Of a DNA stretch of 64,000 bases, positions 20,844 through 28,274 are shown piece after piece. Every line of letters starts with the position of its first letter. Within the stretch, counting starts at the first letter, position 1. Origin of the DNA: a virus; the IMG/VR virus record IMGVR_UViG_3300009514_000374, positions 1-64,000 of that record. The stretch is one strand, 5' to 3'. A program made the translations under genes and the position numbers. Under the pieces are notes generated by a model that ran no database searches, was not told the DNA's origin, and saw nothing but the letters and a program-made list of their open reading frames with translations.

Positions 20844-23567
20844 ATGACCGCCAAAGCCAAATTGCCCGAGGCTCCTGCGACCTTCGATGGCGCCCGTTGG
20901 GCGGCGACTCACCAAGCGTCGGTGGACACCATTCTCGCGGGCACTCGTGACCGCCGAACGGTCGTCAGCCGAGGCTCCCGCTTCTACAATCGGGATGCCT
21001 GGACGAGCCGATCCTTGGTCGGCGCCATGATTGAGTGGGCGCAGCGAAACCCCGGCTCCAAGCCGACGTGGGAGACTGTTGAGGCGTGGGTCAACCAGGC
21101 GAATCGCATGACCGTCGATAGCACGGGCATCGTGATCGCGGCAACCCCGAGGCGTCTGTCTCGGCGGGTTGCTTTGGCGCTTGCGGGTGGCGGACACCAC
21201 GAGGCATTCCATACGCTGTACTCGTGCCGTCGTCGGATCACGGTTCACGAGTTCTGGCAGATCATCGAGCCCCGGTGGGAAAAAGCCGACTGGTCGAAGC
21301 TCGGGAAGCTGCTCCAAGAATTCTGCGACATTATCGAGGATGTTCGGATCGAGCGTCGCGGCTGCGAGGAATTTCCCGGCGTCGCTACGCCGATGGCAGA
21401 CCTCCAAGATTTCGTGTTGGGCCAAGAGGCTGAGTCTCGCCGGGTTGCCTACGAACAGGGCGCTCAGGTTACGGATGTGATCACGCCGCTCACCACGATC
21501 ACTTGCACCTTCCGTGACATTGCCCTCGGGTACAACACACGCATGGTCCGCGCGGCCATTGAGGAACGCCAGAGTGCGCACCCGGAGGCCCACGAGGTCG
21601 TGGTCAAAGGCCCGCTTCGATCTGTGCTTGAGGATGCGGTTGCGCTCGGGCGTGACGACGATCTTGGCTACATTCGCGTCTCGATGGACGCGGTGATCGT
21701 GCTCCGCGATTTGGCGGACTCGATGCCCGAGCAAGCGCAGCAACAGGCGGGCGAAATGGCCTGTCCCTCGTGTGGTGCCCCGCCGACCAAGCTCCGCCTC
21801 CGCCCGAAACGGGTCGATGGCAAGCGGGTCAAAGGCAAGGGCATCGTGCGCTGCACTGTCTGCGGCCACGAGGAAGAGATCGAATTCAACGACGAGCCCG
21901 AGCAGTCTGATTCCGACTCCGATTCCGACTCCACGCCGATTCAGGTTGAGGATTGGGACGACGAGGATCAGGACGAGGATCAGGACGGCCAAGGTGGTTC
22001 TCAGGATCAAGATCAGGACGCGGATTCCGAGGGCGACGAGGATCAGGACGCGGGCGAGGGCAAGGGTTCGGAGAGCGGTGACGGCTCCGAGGGCGACGAG
22101 GATCAGGACGGTGATGGAGAGGGCGACGATTCCGAGGGCGACGAGGGTGACGAGGACGCCGACGATCAAGACGGTGGGGGCGGAGGCTCCGAGGATGGCT
22201 CCGAGGATGGCTCCGAGGATGGTTCCGAGGATGGTTCCGAGGATGGCTCCGAGGATGGTTCCGAGGATGGCGACGGCGAGGATGGCGACGGCGAGGATGG
22301 CTCCGAGGATGGCTCCGAGGATGGCGACGGCGAGGATGGTTCCGAGGATGGTTCCGAGGATGGCGACGGCGAGGATGGTTCCGAGGATGGCGACGGCGAG
22401 GATGGCGACGGCGAGGATGGCGACGGCGAGGATGGTTCCGAGGATGGCTCCGAGGCGGGCGACTCCGAAGGTGGGACAACCGGAGGCGAGGCGGCGCCCA
22501 CGGACAACCAGGAGCCTTGGAGCGACGCCGCCAATGACCTGCTCGATCTGGCCGAGGCTGGCGAAGAATCCGGCCGACTCGATCAAGCTGACGCTCTCGG
22601 CGAGGCGTTTGAGGATGCCCGTGACGACGAGCGTGACGTGAAGCAAGGTGAGCGCGAGTGGCGTCCGTATGACCCCTCGATGGACTCGGTGAATTTCCCC
22701 CCGACCACACAACGCGACAACCAAGCGGCGCGACAATTCATCGACTCGGTGAAGCGCCAGGTTTCGTACATGCGTGCTCGGCTTCGCAACATGGTCCGCG
22801 CGGCGGAGATGAATGAGACGGAGCACGGCGTCAAGAAAGGACGCAAGCTCTCACGTCGCACGCTCGTACACTCGCGCGGATGCCTGCAAGCAGGGCGGAT
22901 GCCAAACCGGGCCTACCAGGAAACCGAGATCGGGATCGATACCAGCGTTGCCGCTGCGATCAGCTTGGATCAGTCGGGAAGCACAAGCCGCATCCGTAAC
23001 CAGTTGATCCAAGGGATGTTCGCCATCGCTGAGCCCATCGACCAGATTGGCGGGGCCTGTATGGCGTTCGGTTGGCGCAACGGCTCGGGCCGGGGCATCC
23101 CCCGCGAGGAACAGAACGACCCCATGATTCGGGGTTGTCACCGCACGAGCGGGATCAACTTTGACGTGTTCAAGACCTTTGACGAGAAATTCTCGACCGC
23201 CAAGGCGCGCTTCACCAAGGCCGTTTCGCAGGGTGGCACGCCGATGGCTGATGGTATCGAGTTTGGTCTGCGGGCGTTGAGCGAGCGCAACGAGGGCCAC
23301 AGAATTCTGTTCGTACTCACGGACGGGATGCCTGCCCCGAATCACGCGCAAATCATCCCGAGCCAGCTTCGCCGCGCGGCGAAAGCAGGGATCCTCGTGA
23401 TCGGTGTTGGTGTCGGCGAGGGGACCGAGTACGTCAAAGACGTGTTCCCTGAGTCGGTGTACGCGCCTCGCATCGAGGAATTGCCTCGGCTGCTTATCGC
23501 CAAGATCAATCGTCTGCTCGATTTCTCCGAGCGTAACCGGGGCCGTCGTCTGAGCGAGGCGGGCTAA
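20844..23567 (+). CDS. CobT-like VWA domain protein with acidic repeat
   Basis: 907 residues from ATG 20844, chosen because the promoter overlaps the longer frame. The N-terminal part (about 1-300; LLQEFCDIIEDVRIERRG) matches the CobT/peptidase-like region. A zinc ribbon lies at about 307-340 (CPSCGAPP ... CTVCGHEEE). A very acidic low-complexity linker (about 351-552) is built from EDGS and EDGD units. A C-terminal VWA domain (about 700-905) has the MIDAS motif LDQSGSTS near 708, plus GGTPMADGIEFGL and LFVLTDGMPA. The intact MIDAS suggests metal-dependent partner binding with the divergent CobS-like ATPase. Confidence 0.87.
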   Translation: MTAKAKLPEAPATFDGARWAATHQASVDTILAGTRDRRTVVSRGSRFYNRDAWTSRSLVGAMIEWAQRNPGSKPTWETVEAWVNQANRMTVDSTGIVIAATPRRLSRRVALALAGGGHHEAFHTLYSCRRRITVHEFWQIIEPRWEKADWSKLGKLLQEFCDIIEDVRIERRGCEEFPGVATPMADLQDFVLGQEAESRRVAYEQGAQVTDVITPLTTITCTFRDIALGYNTRMVRAAIEERQSAHPEAHEVVVKGPLRSVLEDAVALGRDDDLGYIRVSMDAVIVLRDLADSMPEQAQQQAGEMACPSCGAPPTKLRLRPKRVDGKRVKGKGIVRCTVCGHEEEIEFNDEPEQSDSDSDSDSTPIQVEDWDDEDQDEDQDGQGGSQDQDQDADSEGDEDQDAGEGKGSESGDGSEGDEDQDGDGEGDDSEGDEGDEDADDQDGGGGGSEDGSEDGSEDGSEDGSEDGSEDGSEDGDGEDGDGEDGSEDGSEDGDGEDGSEDGSEDGDGEDGSEDGDGEDGDGEDGDGEDGSEDGSEAGDSEGGTTGGEAAPTDNQEPWSDAANDLLDLAEAGEESGRLDQADALGEAFEDARDDERDVKQGEREWRPYDPSMDSVNFPPTTQRDNQAARQFIDSVKRQVSYMRARLRNMVRAAEMNETEHGVKKGRKLSRRTLVHSRGCLQAGRMPNRAYQETEIGIDTSVAAAISLDQSGSTSRIRNQLIQGMFAIAEPIDQIGGACMAFGWRNGSGRGIPREEQNDPMIRGCHRTSGINFDVFKTFDEKFSTAKARFTKAVSQGGTPMADGIEFGLRALSERNEGHRILFVLTDGMPAPNHAQIIPSQLRRAAKAGILVIGVGVGEGTEYVKDVFPESVYAPRIEELPRLLIAKINRLLDFSERNRGRRLSEAG
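22187..22455 (+). repeat. Low-complexity coding repeat (GAGGATGGY units)
   Basis: About 22 near-perfect 12-base units alternate GAGGATGGCTCC/GAGGATGGTTCC with GAGGATGGCGAC. They encode the EDGS/EDGD acidic linker of the VWA protein. The unit number is likely variable by slippage. Confidence 0.85.
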
Positions 23568-23581
23568 CGGAGGTACTGACC

Positions 23582-24253
23582 ATGCCCAAAAAGGCGACCA
23601 AGAAACGACCGAAAAAGCGGTGGGTCTGTCCCGAGTGCGAGGTAGGGCTCCTTGCACCGGCCAAGATGCAGCCGCTCGACGTGCGTAGGTTCTGTTTGGA
23701 CTGCTCGGCTGAGTCGGGGCGTCGCACGATGGTCGAGCGCGTCTGCCCAACCATCGAACGCCAGCGTGCAGCCAAGGCCGAGCGCGCTGCCGAGAAGCGG
23801 GCCAAGCGATCCCGGAAGCGCAAGGTGCAGGAGATCCAGACGTACCTCTACGCCGGGATCCACATGAAGCAGGAGCTTCACCGGGTCGCGCGCCTGAGCG
23901 TGTTCAAGGGGTCGTTCAAGGGCAAGATGCCTGACCTCCGTCTGACGGACAAGGGCGCCTGGTCGTCCAACCCCAACTACGTCCGTGGATCGAATTTCCG
24001 ACGAGGGCTCGGCGTCGAGCACAAGACCGTTGTCGAGATCGAGCACCACGTCGATGCTGACCCGGCCGCGATCAAAGCGGCCATGCTCGTGCAGCTTGTG
24101 CTCATGGCGAAGGGGCACGACGACCTCACCACGGATCGTATCGGCGCGGTGGCGAAGGCCGCGTACCAGTTGGACGAGTACAACATCGCTGGCTGCGCCG
24201 ACTGGTGGGATGCCGAGAACATGGTGGCGGATCAACTGCGGGCGAAGGGCTGA
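23582..24253 (+). CDS. Zinc-ribbon protein downstream of the VWA gene
   Basis: 223 residues; ribosome-binding site CGGAGGTACTGACC, 14 nt after the VWA gene. Lys-rich start, then WVCPECEVGLLAP and RFCLDCSAES form a zinc ribbon (about 15-45). A basic helix at about 60-85 and a C-terminal region with GVEHKTVVEIEHHVDADPAA follow. No catalytic motif is seen. Its position suggests a partner of the CobS/CobT-like pair. Confidence 0.7.
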   Translation: MPKKATKKRPKKRWVCPECEVGLLAPAKMQPLDVRRFCLDCSAESGRRTMVERVCPTIERQRAAKAERAAEKRAKRSRKRKVQEIQTYLYAGIHMKQELHRVARLSVFKGSFKGKMPDLRLTDKGAWSSNPNYVRGSNFRRGLGVEHKTVVEIEHHVDADPAAIKAAMLVQLVLMAKGHDDLTTDRIGAVAKAAYQLDEYNIAGCADWWDAENMVADQLRAKG

Positions 24254-24618
24254 TGGAGTACCGCACCCTGTTTGTTCAATGGCTGCACGAGGCGGGGGAG
24301 CTTTCCCTGTCCGAAGCTCAGGAGCGCATGAAGGCGTGGCAAGCTGAGATCGGTTTGCGGCTCTTTCCGCGCGACGCGAGTTTGCGTCACGTCGATCCGA
24401 TGATCGGCTACCACATGGAAAAGGCGGTGCTCGATCTTAGTGACGGTGAAGATGCGGTGGTAGAGTGCGACATCGCCAGCCTCGACCCGACACAACGAGC
24501 AGTCCTGTTGGAATGGTGGGAGGGAGACGACGGGGAATGGGGCGAGGGCGAGTACGCCGTGCTCGATTCGATCGTGTGGAAATCCGTTGGTCAAGCCCAA
24601 GAAAAAGCCTCCGCCTGA
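24253..24618 (+). CDS. Hypothetical acidic protein
   Basis: 121 residues from ATG 24253, overlapping the upstream stop as TGATG. It begins MEYRTLFVQWLHEAGELSLS and includes an acidic stretch around WWEGDDGEWGEGEYAVLD. No family recognised. Coupled to the zinc-ribbon gene upstream and overlapping the next gene by about 30 bases. Confidence 0.65.
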   Translation: MEYRTLFVQWLHEAGELSLSEAQERMKAWQAEIGLRLFPRDASLRHVDPMIGYHMEKAVLDLSDGEDAVVECDIASLDPTQRAVLLEWWEGDDGEWGEGEYAVLDSIVWKSVGQAQEKASA

Positions 24619-24910
24619 TACCCCCGCCAACCTGGCCGGGCGTGCCCGGCTCCGGCGCGAGCAGGCGTGGCAGAATGCCTGCGGTGGCATCTGGATCATC
24701 GTGGGCAAAGAGGGGGAGTCGCCGGGGCGCCCGGCCAAGCGAGAGATACCCGAGGACGTTCAGGAGCGCTACAAGCAGGAGCTAGCTCGCCTGGAGCGGG
24801 AATGGAAAGCCAAGCGTAAGAAGGCCGTAGAGGCGCCCTCAGAGCGTCCCAAGGCGGACACACCCCCCGACAAAGACGGGGCTGATCTGATCGATTTCCT
24901 GCTCTCGTAG
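24587..24910 (+). CDS. Small basic protein with acidic C-terminal tip
   Basis: 107 residues from TTG 24587. Lys/Pro-rich N-terminus, a helical charged centre (DVQERYKQELARLEREWKAK) and a short acidic-hydrophobic C-terminus DGADLIDFLLS. That tip resembles the C-terminal tips of the SSB-like and RecA-like proteins at 59-61 kb. The stop codon abuts a GGTTTCG-type promoter for the next gene. Confidence 0.6.
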   Translation: MVKPKKKPPPDTPANLAGRARLRREQAWQNACGGIWIIVGKEGESPGRPAKREIPEDVQERYKQELARLEREWKAKRKKAVEAPSERPKADTPPDKDGADLIDFLLS

Positions 24911-24938
24911 GTTTCGGATCGGAGTCGAGCATCGTCTT
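24910..24938 (+). promoter_or_regulatory. GGTTTCG-N16-CGTCTTAG promoter
   Basis: GGTTTCG (24910-24916), 16 nt, CGTCTTAG from 24933; then GTGGAGGTAACGGACC and ATG 24959. The first G is the last base of the upstream stop codon. Confidence 0.75.
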
Positions 24939-24958
24939 AGGGGTGGAGGTAACGGACC

Positions 24959-25411
24959 ATGACCGAATTCACGTTTTCGGGCGAAACCTACAAGGTTTCC
25001 GGCAAAAACAAGACCCGCGCGGATGTTGACCGGGAGGGCGCGGCTCGACTCGCGCGGACGGCTCAGGTCCCGCACGACACGGGCATAACCCCTCGGGCGT
25101 TCGTCAAGGCTCAGGTCGCCATGTTCCTGTTGGATGGGATGCCCGTAAGGATCGGGCGGCACGTCATCGAGGTCGTCTACGGTTCCTTCCGACTTTGGGT
25201 CACCCCGAAGGCTCACTGTGACGACGTTCACTACGATGCGTTCGCATTCGCGGCAGGTGGCCGCTGCGCACGAACCGTCTCGTGTTGGGCGCTTCCGCTG
25301 GAGCGGGTTGAGGCCGATTTCCTGCACATTGCCGATGCGTTTCTCGCAACGGTCGAGGCCGATGCCGACGACCTCCCGATCGAGATCATCGAGGGAACGA
25401 GGGCTGCATGA
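24959..25411 (+). CDS. Hypothetical protein preceding the AcrVA2-like gene
   Basis: 150 residues with a GGAGG ribosome-binding site and its own GGTTTCG-type promoter. FTFSGETYKVSGKNKTRADV begins it; MPVRIGRHVIEVVYGSFRLW suggests a beta-sheet core; the C-terminal DFLHIADAFLATVEADADD is helical. No known family. It overlaps the next gene by four bases, so the pair is an operon; a role related to the AcrVA2-like protein is a guess from position only. Confidence 0.68.
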   Translation: MTEFTFSGETYKVSGKNKTRADVDREGAARLARTAQVPHDTGITPRAFVKAQVAMFLLDGMPVRIGRHVIEVVYGSFRLWVTPKAHCDDVHYDAFAFAAGGRCARTVSCWALPLERVEADFLHIADAFLATVEADADDLPIEIIEGTRAA

Positions 25412-26478
25412 AGCACCCCGACCTGCATTTCGACGTACTCACGCGGAACGACAACCCCCTCCGCTCGCTGTACTACGGCCTGCGGGCGGCGGGCAGGGAC
25501 ATTATCGACCGGGCCAAGGGTGGAGCTTCACTCGACCCCTACATCCAATTGAACAACGGACTGCGTGAGCTTCTGGGCGTTCAGCCGAGCGCCGCAACGG
25601 CCTTGGAGTCGATGTTCTGGTACGAGACGTTCGGCCAGCAGGCGTTCATGCTCGGCAAGCGCCTCCAGGCGATGTTCTCGATCACGTCGCTCAAGAATCT
25701 ACCGCGCGATGCGATCCGCCTGCCCTACCCGTGCATCTATGTCGCCACGCCGGACAGCGAGGTTCAGGTGTGGGGTGGCAATCGGACACAGTGGCACCGG
25801 ATGCGAGGGTTCTACATGCTCCAAGTGGGGTCGAAGGTGCTGCTTCTGATGTGGGGCGGCCCGAACAAGCACTCGCACAACGAGCTTGACGATGCGACCG
25901 CGTGGGTGACGATCGATCTGGACGAGGCCGAGAAATTCTCGGACCTGGAAACGTACCTCGCCGACATGACCTCCAACCCGCTTCGCGCCGACCACGACGA
26001 GGGCATGGGTCTGATGGCTGAGCACGCCGAGGATCCGATGCGCGAGTCGTACCACACCGTTCTGCGACTCGGGCTCAACATGCTCCTGTACCTCCAGAGC
26101 GACGCACGCGAGGCCGAGGTAAGCACGCGCCAGGAGCGCGAAAATGAGATCCGATCCCGCCTGCGGGGTAAGAAGAATCTGAAAAAGGGCAAGGCCAAGT
26201 ACGCGATGCGCGAGCTTGAGAATTTGTCCGACGCCATCGTGACGAGGATCGCGCCGACCATCGAGGCCCAAACGGGCACGCTCCCGACGCGGAGCACGGC
26301 CCGGCGCCATTGGGTGCAGGGCCATTGGAAGCGCGTATGGGTGGGCTCAGCCGACGAACGCCGCAAGGAGCCCCGGTGGGTCATGCCCTACGAGCGGAAC
26401 AGGGACATGGCAGCGGCGATAAACCGTCGATACTACGAGTTTTCCGGCGATCTCCCCGATCCCGGCGAAGATCGTTGA
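25408..26478 (+). CDS. AcrVA2-like protein
   Basis: 356 residues. Several blocks line up in order with AcrVA2 (the anti-Cas12a protein of Moraxella elements) as I remember it: LPYPCIYVATPDSE, then MRGFYMLQV, LRLGLNMLLYLQSDAREAEV, and above all the C-terminal ARRHWVQGHWKRVWVG followed by EPRWVMPYER, corresponding to the RRGHW...W motif there. AcrVA2 lowers Cas12a by acting on its mRNA, and relatives without proven activity are widespread on plasmids and phages. So this is a family-level call, not proof of CRISPR inhibition. Co-transcribed with the 24959 gene. Confidence 0.62.
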   Translation: MKHPDLHFDVLTRNDNPLRSLYYGLRAAGRDIIDRAKGGASLDPYIQLNNGLRELLGVQPSAATALESMFWYETFGQQAFMLGKRLQAMFSITSLKNLPRDAIRLPYPCIYVATPDSEVQVWGGNRTQWHRMRGFYMLQVGSKVLLLMWGGPNKHSHNELDDATAWVTIDLDEAEKFSDLETYLADMTSNPLRADHDEGMGLMAEHAEDPMRESYHTVLRLGLNMLLYLQSDAREAEVSTRQERENEIRSRLRGKKNLKKGKAKYAMRELENLSDAIVTRIAPTIEAQTGTLPTRSTARRHWVQGHWKRVWVGSADERRKEPRWVMPYERNRDMAAAINRRYYEFSGDLPDPGEDR

Positions 26479-26483
26479 TCCGG

Positions 26484-26489
26484 TTATAG
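26484..26489 (+). promoter_or_regulatory. TTATAG candidate late promoter for the tag A block
   Basis: CGGTTATAGGCC lies 52 nt before ATG 26542, which has its own CCAGGAGAATTCCC ribosome-binding site. Weaker than the CTATAG copies. Confidence 0.3.
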
Positions 26490-26541
26490 GCCAGCCTGGT
26501 TACGGAGGGCGACTATCGCGCCCGTTCCCAGGAGAATTCCC

Positions 26542-26889
26542 ATGACCGATCATCTCCGAGCCGCAACCATTCGACTGGCTCACGAAAACCCGGAGCTTCG
26601 GCCCCTTCTCCTGCCCCTCTTGACCGCCTCGGACGACGAGGACGAAAAAGAAGGCAGGTTTGAGGAAGGCGAGGACGTTCCCCTGGACGAGCTTCCCAAG
26701 GAGCTACAAAAGAACGTCACCGATCCTCCGCCCTCCGTCGAGAAGGTCAAGGAGAAGATCAAGAGCAAGGGGCAGAGCACGAACAAGCCGCCCGGCAAAC
26801 AAGCATCGCTCCGCGAGCAGACGATCCGTCTTGCGCACGCGAAGCCCCATCTCCGCGAGCACCTTCTCCCATTGCTCAAGGGCGAGTAG
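26542..26889 (+). CDS. Two-tag protein (tag A at both ends)
   Basis: 115 residues. Residues 9-27 (TIRLAHENPELRPLLLPLL) and the last 22 (TIRLAHAKPHLREHLLPLL plus KGE) are copies of tag A. Between them is only a charged, probably disordered linker with acidic and KxKxK stretches. There is no other domain, so the protein is essentially two tags joined by a spacer: a possible scaffold, linker or decoy. Good ribosome-binding site. First gene of the tagged block. Confidence 0.75.
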   Translation: MTDHLRAATIRLAHENPELRPLLLPLLTASDDEDEKEGRFEEGEDVPLDELPKELQKNVTDPPPSVEKVKEKIKSKGQSTNKPPGKQASLREQTIRLAHAKPHLREHLLPLLKGE

Positions 26890-26901
26890 TCGGAGGTAGT
26901 C

Positions 26902-27630
26902 ATGGCCTTGCGGAATGACCTGATCCGATTGGCCCACGCCAATCCTGAGCTTCGCGCGAAGCTGTTGCCCTTGTTGTCCGAGCCTCGGACTGCACGGATT
27001 GCTCCGCGCGACCCCATGAGCCCGGTGACGGAGCCCAACGAGTTGAGCATGGCCGAGTCGCGGCTCCGCCTCAACGTGCTCTACGACATCGCCAACAAAG
27101 GGGACAAGCGGACCAAGCGCTTCATGGACTCGCTTGCCGAGGTTTTGCGGCAGGGAGAGCGTTTCACTGTCAAGCAGTTGGACACGCTCAACAAGGTGAT
27201 CAGGGAGAGTCGCGCCCCTTGGTTTGACATGCACAACAACCGGCAAGAGGCGTTGGCTCTGTTCAACCCTCGTGATCCGTTGATCAAGGCCAAGCTGCTC
27301 CGGCAAAAGGCGATGTGGTGGATGCGGAACGCGACGATCCGCCTGGCCTACGAGAACCCGGAGCTTCGCTCCCACCTTTTGCCGCTGCTCAAGCAGGCGG
27401 ATGGTGACCTCGACAAGCTGAAAGAAGCGGTCAAGGCCGCAGGCTCCTACATGAACGTCGGGCGTGAGCTAAAGAAGCTCGGGATCAAGTTTACCTCGAC
27501 GCTCGGTGAAGGGCCGATTCCGGCGCACTACGTTGCCACTCTTGGCGGCAAAAAGTACGGGATCATTAACAAGAAATACGCCGACGACCCTGATTTCGTC
27601 ATCGGCGAAATCGCCGTGGGAAAGCTGTGA
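26902..27630 (+). CDS. Tag A protein with internal second tag
   Basis: 242 residues; GGAGGT ribosome-binding site. Tag A copies at about 5-25 (DLIRLAHANPELRAKLLPLL) and 145-163 (TIRLAYENPELRSHLLPLL) split the protein into two modules. Module 1 (about 40-135) is helical. Module 2 (about 168-242; AHYVATLGGKKYGIINKKYA) looks like a small alpha/beta domain. Neither is recognised. Overlaps the next gene by four bases. Confidence 0.72.
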   Translation: MALRNDLIRLAHANPELRAKLLPLLSEPRTARIAPRDPMSPVTEPNELSMAESRLRLNVLYDIANKGDKRTKRFMDSLAEVLRQGERFTVKQLDTLNKVIRESRAPWFDMHNNRQEALALFNPRDPLIKAKLLRQKAMWWMRNATIRLAYENPELRSHLLPLLKQADGDLDKLKEAVKAAGSYMNVGRELKKLGIKFTSTLGEGPIPAHYVATLGGKKYGIINKKYADDPDFVIGEIAVGKL

Positions 27631-28274
27631 ACCTCCGATCCAAATTGATCCGGCTGGCCCACGCCAACCCCGAGCTTCGGCCACACTTGTTGCCGATCGT
27701 AGCTCGATCCGCTTCCGTCGAGTTGAGTGACCTGGCGGCTCACTACCTCGACCAAGCTGCCTTCACGGGCAAGCTGCCCTTTGGGGCCAAGGAGAACGCC
27801 GTCGCGGAATTGGTCGAAGCCGGGTACGTGAAGGAGAACCCACGCCAGCATTGGGCTGGCCGTGATTTCCTGATCACCCCTGCCGGGCGCAGCGCCGCAA
27901 GGGCCAATCGCTCGATGGGCAGGACCGCGATCGGTTGGAAGAGTCTGCCGAAAGGGTGGACACAGGACTCGGTGGAGAAATTCTGGTCCTCGTTGACCGG
28001 CGACGTGAAGCACAAGGTTACCAAGTGCATCAAACGCATGGAGGACAAGATGGACGACCCAGGGGCCTTCTGTGCGAGTCTCGCCGATCAGGTCGAGGGC
28101 TCAACCGACTGGCGCAAGGGGCCTCGCAAAAAGAAGCAGGCTGACGACGGCTCGTGGATGTCCATTGAACAGGTCAAGGCTGTGTGTCCGTCGTGTGCTG
28201 TTCGCATGGCCTCGTTGGGCATGAAACGGATCAAGACAGCCGTGTTCGTGGCGGCGATGGAGCGCGCGGGATGA
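27627..28274 (+). CDS. Tag A protein with winged-helix-like region
   Basis: 215 residues from GTG 27627. N-terminal tag A (LIRLAHANPELRPHLLPIV). Residues about 45-90 (ENAVAELVEAGYVKENPRQH ... DFLITPAGRSAAR) resemble a winged helix. The C-terminal part, KCIKRMEDKMDDPGAFCASL then GSTDWR, is a motif I know from many phage virion and accessory proteins. Overlaps both neighbours, so it is translated from the same message as 26902 and 28271. Confidence 0.7.
   Translation: MNLRSKLIRLAHANPELRPHLLPIVARSASVELSDLAAHYLDQAAFTGKLPFGAKENAVAELVEAGYVKENPRQHWAGRDFLITPAGRSAARANRSMGRTAIGWKSLPKGWTQDSVEKFWSSLTGDVKHKVTKCIKRMEDKMDDPGAFCASLADQVEGSTDWRKGPRKKKQADDGSWMSIEQVKAVCPSCAVRMASLGMKRIKTAVFVAAMERAG

Noticed and set aside
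22187-22455. The repeated GAGGATGG units considered as a CRISPR or structural DNA array
   Set aside because: Units are in frame, contiguous and encode the acidic linker; there are no unique spacers.
20763-22826. A 687-residue open frame on the minus strand opposite the VWA gene
   Set aside because: It is low-complexity Leu/Ile/Val/Ala repeat created by the antisense of the acidic coding repeat; the plus-strand frame has clear zinc-ribbon and VWA motifs, a promoter and a start.
24587-24618. The TTG start overlap considered as a programmed frameshift between 24253 and 24587
   Set aside because: No slippery sequence is visible; re-initiation at an overlapping start is simpler and common in this genome.
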